From positions 372,001-436,000 of the forward strand of contig NZ_QBKT01000001.1 of assembly GCF_003054265.1 (NCBI RefSeq): a stretch of 64,000 bases of DNA. The letters are read 5' to 3'. Origin of the DNA: Kordia periserrulae (lineage in GTDB: Bacteria; Bacteroidota; Bacteroidia; Flavobacteriales; Flavobacteriaceae). Shown piece after piece: positions 57,439 to 64,000 of this stretch. How positions within the stretch are numbered: the first letter of the stretch is position 1; every line of letters begins with the position of its first letter. The position numbers were made by a program, and so were the translations under genes. Under the pieces are notes generated by a model. The model was not told where the DNA came from and made no database searches. It worked only from the letters and a program-made list of their open reading frames with translations.

Positions 57439-58767
57439 TTACTCGCTATCTCCGTAAACTTCTTTAACGAAGTTTTCGTAGGTAACTTCTTTCGTTGTTA
57501 AGTTTGCCTTTTCTTTGAAAAGCTCTAATAATTTTTGACTCAACAATTGATCTGTTAATCTGCGTACTTCTTCTTGGTTTGATAAGATTCTTGCTGCAAT
57601 GTCTTCCAATTCTTGATCGCTAGGATTTAGCTGACCAAATTGTGCCATTTGCGCTTTAATCATTTGTTTAGCAAACTCTTTTAAGTCTTCAAACTCAACT
57701 TTTACTTCGTTTTCTTTTACCAATTTGTCTTGAATTAATTGGTAACGCAATCCTTTTTCAGATTTTGTGTATTCTTCTTCAGCTTGCTCTGGCGTTAATT
57801 CTTGCTCGCCTGCAGATTGAATCCACTTTATAAGGAAGTCCGCTGGCAAATCGAATTTTGTATTTTCAATCAAACCTTCTGTAACGTCATTTAACAAACG
57901 TTGGTCAGATTGCTGCAAAAATTGTCTTTCCGCGTCTTCTTTGATTTTTTCTTTTACTTCTTCTAGTGAAGAAACATTTCCTTCTCCAAATAACTTGTCA
58001 AACAATTCTTGGTTCAATGCTGCCAATTCTCTTTTGTTTGCTTCGTTAATTTTGAAAGAAACTTCAATATCTAAATCGTGTACTTCGTCGTGAGATACTT
58101 GCAAGAAGTTCATTAAATCGTGATCGTCGTTGAACAATCCTTTCGTGTTTAGTGTAATCGTATCACCAACTTTAGCACCGACAAATTTATTTAGATTCTT
58201 TTTTCCTTTTACTTTATCTAGACTGAAAGTTACGTTGTTTTCAATTTCTTTTTCTTCGTTTGAAAAGATTCCTGTTACTTCTGATTCCTCTGTTACCTCA
58301 TCTTGACTGATTAATTTTCCGTATTGCTTACGAATGTTTTCAATTTGTCCGTCAATCATTTTATCATCCGCTACAATGTTGTATCGTGTAACTTCATTTC
58401 CTTTCAAGTCTACACTAAATTCAGGAGCCAATCCTAATTCAAATTCGAAAGAAAACGTTTCTGCATTCCAATCGAATTCTTCTTGGATTCTAGGCAATGG
58501 ATTTCCAAGAATATCTAGTTTTTCTTCAACTAAATATTTGTTGAGGCTTTCTTGCAACAATTTGTTTACCTCATCAACTAAAACTGCTTTTCCGTATTGC
58601 TTTTTTACCAATCCTAAAGGCACATGTCCTTTTCTGAATCCTGGAATATTAGCCGTTTTTTTATAATCGTTTAAAATTTTTGTAACCTTGTCACTGTAAT
58701 CTTCTTTTTCAATATTTACAGTCACAACTGCATTTAATGCATCTATATTTTCTCTTGTTATATTCAT
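57439..58767 (-). CDS. tig: Trigger factor
   Basis: The 442-residue chaperone binds nascent chains at the ribosome exit. The N-terminal ribosome-binding domain has the signature GFRKGHVPLGLVKKQYG (about residues 44-60; other bacteria have GFRxGKxP). The middle domain is FKBP-like but degenerate, as is common in Bacteroidota, and the C-terminal helical domain runs from about residue 240. The start is ATG 58767; an in-frame non-ATG codon upstream would only add a polar dozen residues. It heads the tig-clpP-clpX group and diverges from no gene, with a 180-base AT-rich region upstream. Confidence 0.94.
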   Translation of the reverse strand: MNITRENIDALNAVVTVNIEKEDYSDKVTKILNDYKKTANIPGFRKGHVPLGLVKKQYGKAVLVDEVNKLLQESLNKYLVEEKLDILGNPLPRIQEEFDWNAETFSFEFELGLAPEFSVDLKGNEVTRYNIVADDKMIDGQIENIRKQYGKLISQDEVTEESEVTGIFSNEEKEIENNVTFSLDKVKGKKNLNKFVGAKVGDTITLNTKGLFNDDHDLMNFLQVSHDEVHDLDIEVSFKINEANKRELAALNQELFDKLFGEGNVSSLEEVKEKIKEDAERQFLQQSDQRLLNDVTEGLIENTKFDLPADFLIKWIQSAGEQELTPEQAEEEYTKSEKGLRYQLIQDKLVKENEVKVEFEDLKEFAKQMIKAQMAQFGQLNPSDQELEDIAARILSNQEEVRRLTDQLLSQKLLELFKEKANLTTKEVTYENFVKEVYGDSE

Positions 58768-58945
58768 CTTCTTATTAGTGGTATGAAAATTGGGTTGCAA
58801 AAGTACATTATTTTTAAACGCGAATCAAGTTTTTAACCAATTGTATATCAGTTTATTTTTGCTGCAACTACAGAAATTTTGCGGTATTGCATTCACTCAT
58901 TAAGCAATTTCAATTGAAATATTTCTAGCTAGTCGTTTTTACACA

Positions 58946-58975
58946 TAAAAAAAGCACCGAAAAATTCCGATGCTT
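58946..58975 (-). terminator. Terminator after the SGNH hydrolase gene
   Basis: On the minus strand a stem (AGCATCGGAA with TTCGGTGCT, one mismatch) is followed by seven T. It lies 25 bases beyond the SGNH gene stop. Confidence 0.75.
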
Positions 58976-58999
58976 CCTTTGTATATGTTTTTAGTAGTC

Positions 59000-60511
59000 T
59001 TAGTTTGATGGAACTACCGTAACGCCTGGATAATAACCAGCGGTTACTCTTGGCACATTTGCACCATATTTTTCATTAATTACTTGAATGAATTGATCAG
59101 CAATGATAGCATATCCTCTTGCATTTGGATGTACGCCATCTAAAGAGAATACTGCTGTAGACAAGGCATCGCTAGAACCGTCAAAATAGTTGTTTGTGTA
59201 AATTTGACCATCAGAAGTACGCAATCCTGAAACCAACTCTTCTAACAATACTGCCGTATCTACTACCGCTAAATCGTTCGCAGTTGCAATAGACACAATC
59301 GCATTGTTATAAGCCGTTCTTGCATCTCTTACTGCTTGAATTTCCGTTGCTGTCAATACCCAATTGTCTGCTAAAGGCACAGATACACCATTTATTTGTG
59401 TAGGGTCATTATTTACCTCTTCTCCTATAATTCCAGAAGAAGGCAATACTAATAAATCTTCAATAGTTGCTTGACGGTAACTTGGAATTCCAAATCCTGT
59501 CAAATCTGTTAAGTCTTCATCAACAATGACAACCGCGTTTTGACCTGCTGAGAACGAAATAGTACGTTGTGCAGCTTCTTCCGCAGTGATTAAACCGTTT
59601 CCTGCTGCAAACTGCAATCCACCATTATACGCTGCATATCCGCTATTTACAAATGCTGCCGTTGCTGCATCCATCGGAATTGGATTGTAAGGAACCGTTG
59701 TAAAATAAGGAATTGAAGTTACATCTGGTAAAGTTGCTACAATACCTTTAGCTCCGTTAGCCGTTAACGCATCTACCAATCCTTGATACGTAAATGCAAA
59801 TACTCCTGGGTCTGTGATGTCATTAAACCCATACGATAATACGTTCGGGTTTCCTGTTTGGTCAACACCTACACCACCAGAAGTTGCATACGATAAGATG
59901 TCGTTGTTTCCAATCCAAAGTGTAAAGAATGTTGGGTTTAAAGATACTGCGTCACCAATTACGGTAGCATTTGGCGCTGTAGCATGACGTACATAGTACG
60001 GATTTGCCGCACCAATAGCTAAGTTAGCTATGTTTCCATATCCTGGCGCTCCTAAGTGAAATGATTTTGCTCCAGGAACTCCCATGTTATTGTACGCCGT
60101 AGCTTGCAAGTTAGATACTTCCATTGTTGGCGCTACATTTAAGTTTTCAGGTCTTCCCTGACTAGCATCAATTACCAAACGCGTATCAAATCCTGGTAAT
60201 GGAACTCCACCTAATAAAAATCCTCCTGCATCATTTACATCATCATCATACGAAGGTTGTGTAAACGTTCCGCCGCCAGCAAATTCGAATTGCTGTGCCA
60301 TGATGTTTGGAAACGAGTTTTGTTGTCCGCTTCTAAATACGGTTCCGTCCATGAAACCTGCGGTAAGTGAATTCCCAACAGCAACAAACGTTGAAAAATC
60401 TGCTGAGCCACTTGTGTACGTTCCACTTTCGTCGATAGGATTGTCAAATTCTGGTTCACAGGCAAATAATCCTAACGCTAATACTGCTAAATATTTTATA
60501 TTGTTTTTCAT
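59000..60511 (-). CDS. SGNH/GDSL-type hydrolase lipoprotein
   Basis: The 503-residue protein has a lipoprotein signal (MKNNIKYLAVLALGLFAC, Cys18). SGNH blocks follow: Ser in VAVGNSLTAGF (block I, about residue 47), Gly in NNMGVPGAKSFHL (block II), Asn in WIGNNDILSYA (block III), and the Asp/His pair in LDGVHPNARGYAIIAD near the C-terminus (block V). The protein is longer than a minimal GDSL esterase because of an inserted region between blocks III and V. It is likely an outer-membrane or periplasmic esterase. The gene encoding a FadL-type porin is 19 bases upstream, which suggests lipid-related substrate use. Confidence 0.9.
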   Translation of the reverse strand: MKNNIKYLAVLALGLFACEPEFDNPIDESGTYTSGSADFSTFVAVGNSLTAGFMDGTVFRSGQQNSFPNIMAQQFEFAGGGTFTQPSYDDDVNDAGGFLLGGVPLPGFDTRLVIDASQGRPENLNVAPTMEVSNLQATAYNNMGVPGAKSFHLGAPGYGNIANLAIGAANPYYVRHATAPNATVIGDAVSLNPTFFTLWIGNNDILSYATSGGVGVDQTGNPNVLSYGFNDITDPGVFAFTYQGLVDALTANGAKGIVATLPDVTSIPYFTTVPYNPIPMDAATAAFVNSGYAAYNGGLQFAAGNGLITAEEAAQRTISFSAGQNAVVIVDEDLTDLTGFGIPSYRQATIEDLLVLPSSGIIGEEVNNDPTQINGVSVPLADNWVLTATEIQAVRDARTAYNNAIVSIATANDLAVVDTAVLLEELVSGLRTSDGQIYTNNYFDGSSDALSTAVFSLDGVHPNARGYAIIADQFIQVINEKYGANVPRVTAGYYPGVTVVPSN

Positions 60512-60530
60512 CTTTTTCTACTCTTTGATA

Positions 60531-61784
60531 TTATAGTTTGTACGATACTCCAATTCCTGCTACCAATGCGTTCGATTTGTAATCGCCTCCAAATGACAAA
60601 CGCTCTCCTGCTTCTACAAAGCTATCGTACGAGTTGTTTACTTCGTTAGAATGTACATATAATACAGAAGCATCAATTGCCCATTTACTATTTAGGTTGT
60701 ATGAGAAACCTGCTGTAAAGTTCACAGAGTCTGGACGTGGCGTTTCTGGCGCAAAGAATCCGTCTCTAATTGGCGATTCGTCATAGTAAAATCCTGCTCT
60801 TACGATTACTTTTTGCGTAGCTTCGTATTGCGCTCCTATTTTATAGATAGATGAGTTTTTGTAGTTTCTTGGGTTTCTTGACAATCCTGCTGCATTGAAG
60901 AATTGTACATCTAGTGATTTGTATGCATCCCAAAATGTTCTGGTATAATCAAATGCTACTAACCATTTTTCTGAAGGCTTGAATGATGCCCCAAATGTTA
61001 ATTCTGCTGGTAATGGTAATGATGAGGTAAAATCTCCGTCAGGAAAACTTCCCGCTAAAGCGCCAGGTATGTTTTCAAAATCGGCAGTTCCATCACCTCT
61101 TTCTACGTCCATATTAATTTTTGAACGATAGTTAAATCCTAAGTTGATATCTTCTGTAGGGCGAAACATGGCACCGATAGAATATCCCCAAGCGTTAATT
61201 CCTGAAGCATCAATCGTTACATTGGAACGATTTCCAGCTTCGTCCGTTAAGCTTCTTGATAAGTTTCTGTTGAAGTTTACTGCACCTGTTACATAAATTG
61301 GTCCACCACCAATACTTAATTTATCCGAAAGTTTAATAGCAATGGTTGGCTGTACGAAAATAGCCGACAGCTCAATTTCGTTTACCAAATGTGAACCTTC
61401 CCAATCAGATGGCCACTCTACTCTACTTCCGTACGGTGTATATACTGCCAATCCCGCAGATAACCAATCATTAATTTTGTACGAACCGTACGCATAAAAA
61501 GGTGTTCCTATTGGATTGTCTGCTTCTGACGAATATCCAAATTCACGATTTTGATAGATGGTGTTCGACATTACTACTGCCGCTCCTAGTGATACATTAA
61601 GCTCTCCATCCAAGTACACTAAACCTGCAGGATTGAAAAATGCTGATTCTGCACTTGTTACAACCGCAACGCCCGTATGCCCCATAGCCAACTGCTTATG
61701 ACCTTGTACTCCGACTCTATATCCTCCAGCATACATTACCGAAGCCGAAAACGCGATGGTCAGTACCAATAATAGTTTTTTCAT
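60531..61784 (-). CDS. FadL/OMPP1/TodX-type outer-membrane transport protein
   Basis: The 417-residue protein has a signal peptide (MKKLLLVLTIAFSASVMYAGG). The FadL-family N-terminal hatch pattern follows (QLAMGHTGVAVVTSAESAFFNPAGLVYL, with the NPAG motif), then a beta-barrel of alternating strands, ending in the aromatic/hydrophobic GIGVSYKL. FadL-type proteins move hydrophobic molecules such as fatty acids across the outer membrane. It is immediately followed (19 bases) by the SGNH hydrolase lipoprotein gene, so the two probably form an operon for uptake and hydrolysis of lipid-like substrates. Confidence 0.93.
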   Translation of the reverse strand: MKKLLLVLTIAFSASVMYAGGYRVGVQGHKQLAMGHTGVAVVTSAESAFFNPAGLVYLDGELNVSLGAAVVMSNTIYQNREFGYSSEADNPIGTPFYAYGSYKINDWLSAGLAVYTPYGSRVEWPSDWEGSHLVNEIELSAIFVQPTIAIKLSDKLSIGGGPIYVTGAVNFNRNLSRSLTDEAGNRSNVTIDASGINAWGYSIGAMFRPTEDINLGFNYRSKINMDVERGDGTADFENIPGALAGSFPDGDFTSSLPLPAELTFGASFKPSEKWLVAFDYTRTFWDAYKSLDVQFFNAAGLSRNPRNYKNSSIYKIGAQYEATQKVIVRAGFYYDESPIRDGFFAPETPRPDSVNFTAGFSYNLNSKWAIDASVLYVHSNEVNNSYDSFVEAGERLSFGGDYKSNALVAGIGVSYKL

Positions 61785-61912
61785 AATAAATAAAAATGTT
61801 GATTTAAGGTTAATTTTTGTAAAAAATCAGAGCTCCAAAATTAGTATAAATTATGATAAACACAAGAATTAAACGAATTTATTATGCATTCATAGTAAAT
61901 TTAATATGATTT

Positions 61913-62680
61913 TTATGAATTCAAGAAAAGTAAGGATTTTTCAAAAAATTCTTTTGGGTTTTCAGCGTGCAACCAATGTCCTGCATTTGACACTTCTTGT
62001 ATGATTGCATTCGGAAAGTGTTGTTGTATTACTCTTTCGTCGCCTGTAAGAATGTATTCAGACGCGTCTCCTTTTAAAAACAAGGTTTCTTTATGATAAA
62101 TAGCTTGAGGGGAAAGTGACTCACCAATTTCTTCTACATTTTCTATTAGTACATCTAGATTGATGCGCAATCCGAGCGTTTTATCATCTTTCCAATATAA
62201 GTTTTTGAGTAAGAATTGACGCGTTCCAAAGTCAGGAACATACTTTTCCATAATGTCTTCCGCGTCGCTTCTGCTGGTCAATGTTTCTTTTTGAATGGCA
62301 GCTAATCCTGCTAAGATTTGTTCGTGATGTGTGGGATAGAATTTTGGCGAAATGTCTACAATAATCAATTTATCAAGCATTGCTGGAAAGCGTGTGGCAA
62401 ATACCATCGCTGTTTTTCCGCCCATAGAATGTCCTATGAGCGATATATTTTCTAACTGATGGTGTTCACAATAGCGTTTTACATCTTCCGCAAGGAGATC
62501 ATAATTAAAGTCATCCGAATGAAAACTTCGTCCGTGATTTCGCTGATCGATTAAGTGTACTTGAAAACCTTGTTTAGCAAACTTTTTTCCCAGTGTTTTC
62601 CAGTTGTCTGACATCCCCAAAAACCCATGCAGTATCAACAATGGCTTTCCGTCTCCAAGAATATTTGAATGTAAAATCAT
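61913..62680 (-). CDS. Alpha/beta-fold hydrolase (YbfF-like)
   Basis: The 255-residue protein has the classic fold: LLILHGFLGMSDNWKTLGKKF, DQRNHGRS, the nucleophile elbow LIGHSMGGKTAM (Ser about residue 103), the acid in FLKGDASEYI, and His in NAGHWLHAENP (about residue 234). It resembles esterases of the YbfF type, whose natural substrates are not settled. Its ATG overlaps the pdxJ stop (62677-62680), so it is translationally coupled to vitamin B6 synthesis. There is no evident biochemical link. Confidence 0.9.
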   Translation of the reverse strand: MILHSNILGDGKPLLILHGFLGMSDNWKTLGKKFAKQGFQVHLIDQRNHGRSFHSDDFNYDLLAEDVKRYCEHHQLENISLIGHSMGGKTAMVFATRFPAMLDKLIIVDISPKFYPTHHEQILAGLAAIQKETLTSRSDAEDIMEKYVPDFGTRQFLLKNLYWKDDKTLGLRINLDVLIENVEEIGESLSPQAIYHKETLFLKGDASEYILTGDERVIQQHFPNAIIQEVSNAGHWLHAENPKEFFEKSLLFLNS

Positions 62681-63396
62681 GCTTTTAGTTTGTTTAAGTA
62701 CATATTTACTACATTTTCAATGCCTAAGTACAACGATTCAGAAATCAACGCGTGACCAATAGATACTTCGAGCAAACCAGGAATTTCTTTGACAAAAAAC
62801 GCAATGTTATCCAAACTCAAATCGTGTCCCGCATTTACGCCGATTTCTAATTCATTGGCACGTACAGCACAATCTACGTAAGGCTGAATGGCTTTGGAGT
62901 TGCCTAAACTGTATTGATGTGCAAATTCTTCCGTGTACAATTCAATGCGATCTGTTCCTACTTCTTTGGCGCCTTCAATCATTTCTATGACTGGATCTAC
63001 AAATATGGAAGTGCGAATTCCGTTGTTTTTAAATTCTGCAATCACTTCCGTGAGAAAGTCTTTGTGTTTTATGGTATCCCAACCAGCATTTGAGGTAATC
63101 GCATCAACCGCATCTGGCACCAACGTTACTTGTGTGGGTTGCACTTCCAACACCAAATCCATAAATTTTTGGATAGGATTCCCTTCTATATTATATTCGG
63201 TATAGACAATTGGTTTTAAATCGCGCGCATCTTGATAGCGAATATGGCGTTCATCTGGTCGCGGATGAATGGTGATTCCTTCTGCACCATATTCTTGTAC
63301 ATCTTTGGCAAATTGAACGAGATTTGGAACATCGCCGCCGCGTGAATTTCGAAGCGTCGCTATTTTATTAATGTTTACACTTAATTTTGTGCTCAT
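62677..63396 (-). CDS. pdxJ: Pyridoxine 5'-phosphate synthase
   Basis: PdxJ condenses 3-amino-2-oxopropyl phosphate with deoxyxylulose 5-phosphate to make pyridoxine phosphate. The 239-residue TIM-barrel protein has LSVNINKIATLRNSRGGDVPNLVQFA, TIHPRPDERHIRYQDARDL, QVTLVPDAVDAITSNAGWD and the C-terminal VNAGHDLSLDN and EVSIGHALISESL phosphate-binding loops. It is full length. It overlaps the following hydrolase gene by 4 bases and diverges from the CBS-domain gene across 97 bases. pdxA is not in the window. Confidence 0.96.
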   Translation of the reverse strand: MSTKLSVNINKIATLRNSRGGDVPNLVQFAKDVQEYGAEGITIHPRPDERHIRYQDARDLKPIVYTEYNIEGNPIQKFMDLVLEVQPTQVTLVPDAVDAITSNAGWDTIKHKDFLTEVIAEFKNNGIRTSIFVDPVIEMIEGAKEVGTDRIELYTEEFAHQYSLGNSKAIQPYVDCAVRANELEIGVNAGHDLSLDNIAFFVKEIPGLLEVSIGHALISESLYLGIENVVNMYLNKLKA

Positions 63397-63493
63397 TGTG
63401 GTATATTTTTTGTCTGATTACAAAAATACAAAGTTCGCTATACTTAAGAAGTAGTTATTTTTAATTAATTTGCACTCTCAAAATGCTATTGCT

Positions 63494-64000
63494 ATGAATA
63501 TTGCACAATATATATTGAATGATGTGAAACCCTTATCCGTTTCTGACAATGTAAAGGAAGCGCAATTGGTGTTTAATCAGCTTACGTTTTCACATATTCC
63601 AATTATGGAAAACGGAATCTATATAGGATGTATCTCTGAAACTGACACACATTGCTTTGACGCTGAAAAAGATATTTATGACTATCGCTATGCATTAGAG
63701 CAGTTTTTTGTGCGCGAACAAACCAATTGGATTGACGTATTGGAAGCGTTTGCACAGAATTCAGCGAACATCATGCCTATTTTAAATGATAAAAACGATT
63801 ATATTGGCTATTATGAACTGAATGATATTATTCAAGTTTTTAATGATACGCCATTTTTACACGAATTGGGAAGCGTATTGGTGGTTGAAAAAGGCGTGAA
63901 AGATTATTCGTTTAGTGAAATCTGTCAAATTGTAGAATCGAATAATGGCCGTTTGTTAGGCGCGTTTATTTCGAATGTGGAACGCGATATAGTACAAGTC
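63494..64000 (+). CDS. CBS-domain protein (runs off the window)
   Basis: From ATG 63494 the frame is open to the last base, giving 169 visible residues. Two CBS-type motifs are seen (residues about 1-55, MNIAQYILNDVKPLSVSDNVKEAQLVFNQLTFSHIPIMENGIYIG, and about 75-120). CBS pairs bind adenine nucleotides and regulate attached activities. The visible part continues past the pair (SEICQIVESNNGRLLGAFISN) but no attached domain can be named. It is divergent from pdxJ. Confidence 0.85.
   Translation, partial: MNIAQYILNDVKPLSVSDNVKEAQLVFNQLTFSHIPIMENGIYIGCISETDTHCFDAEKDIYDYRYALEQFFVREQTNWIDVLEAFAQNSANIMPILNDKNDYIGYYELNDIIQVFNDTPFLHELGSVLVVEKGVKDYSFSEICQIVESNNGRLLGAFISNVERDIVQV

Overview
The window is a chromosomal segment from a member of the Bacteroidota, almost certainly family Flavobacteriaceae. 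The DNA is AT-rich. Several putative promoters carry the Bacteroidota -7 element (TAnnTTTG), and Shine-Dalgarno sequences are largely absent. Family-typical genes include a T9SS-sorted surface protein, a BlaI/M56 operon with TonB C-terminal domains, DUF4230, DUF1272, DUF2797, a folK-deoxynucleoside kinase fusion, DnaE fused to an exonuclease, and GG-leader lanthipeptide-type precursors. The two RiPP precursors recall Kordia and its relatives, but the genus is an inference.

Layout. 0-5 kb holds a truncated PAS-domain sensor, a CheY-like regulator, small conserved proteins, and a tandem pair of CI-like regulators, each with a palindromic upstream element. 5-12.7 kb holds hemW (no ATG at its expected start), a TPR/LRR lipoprotein overlapping ruvC, a flippase-like membrane protein overlapping a glycosyltransferase, a RES/Xre toxin-antitoxin pair and a Bax-inhibitor-1 protein. 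12.8-16.2 kb is a blaI-M56-TPR-TonB_C operon behind an array of AACTAA/TTAGTT half-sites. 17.5-21 kb holds tRNA-Asp, a DUF58 protein, thioredoxin and a transglutaminase. 21-29.4 kb is housekeeping: dnaE, rpsP-rimM, trmN6 and gcdH, with a RiPP precursor between. 29.4-31.3 kb is a small accessory patch with a tiny Lys/Cys-rich gene and three small genes resembling orphan immunity proteins; it ends at tRNA-Leu and tRNA-Gly. 31.6-43.5 kb holds mutS, a SpoU methyltransferase, folK-dNK, sppA, a second RiPP precursor, yhhQ, an AsmA-family gene and DUF2797. 43.6-54.5 kb holds GH3, an OmpA/PD40 protein, a TPR-HTH regulator next to a nine-repeat T9SS adhesin-like protein, and a serine hydrolase. 54.6-64 kb holds a LytTR regulator, clpX-clpP-tig, an SGNH lipoprotein with a FadL-type porin, an alpha/beta hydrolase with pdxJ, and a truncated CBS-domain gene.

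How the genes work together. Most of the window is core chromosome: replication and repair (dnaE, mutS, ruvC), translation (rpsP, rimM, RNA methyltransferases, tRNAs), proteostasis (clpXP, tig, trxA, sppA) and cofactors (folK, pdxJ, hemW). Accessory content sits in small islets. No integrase, transposase or CRISPR array was seen. The points most worth a second look are the hemW start (ATC where ATG is expected), two RiPP precursors without nearby maturation enzymes, the duplicated regulator/operator pair, the blaI operator array, the structured rpsP upstream region, a G-quadruplex-type tract after the AsmA gene, and dispersed intergenic repeats.
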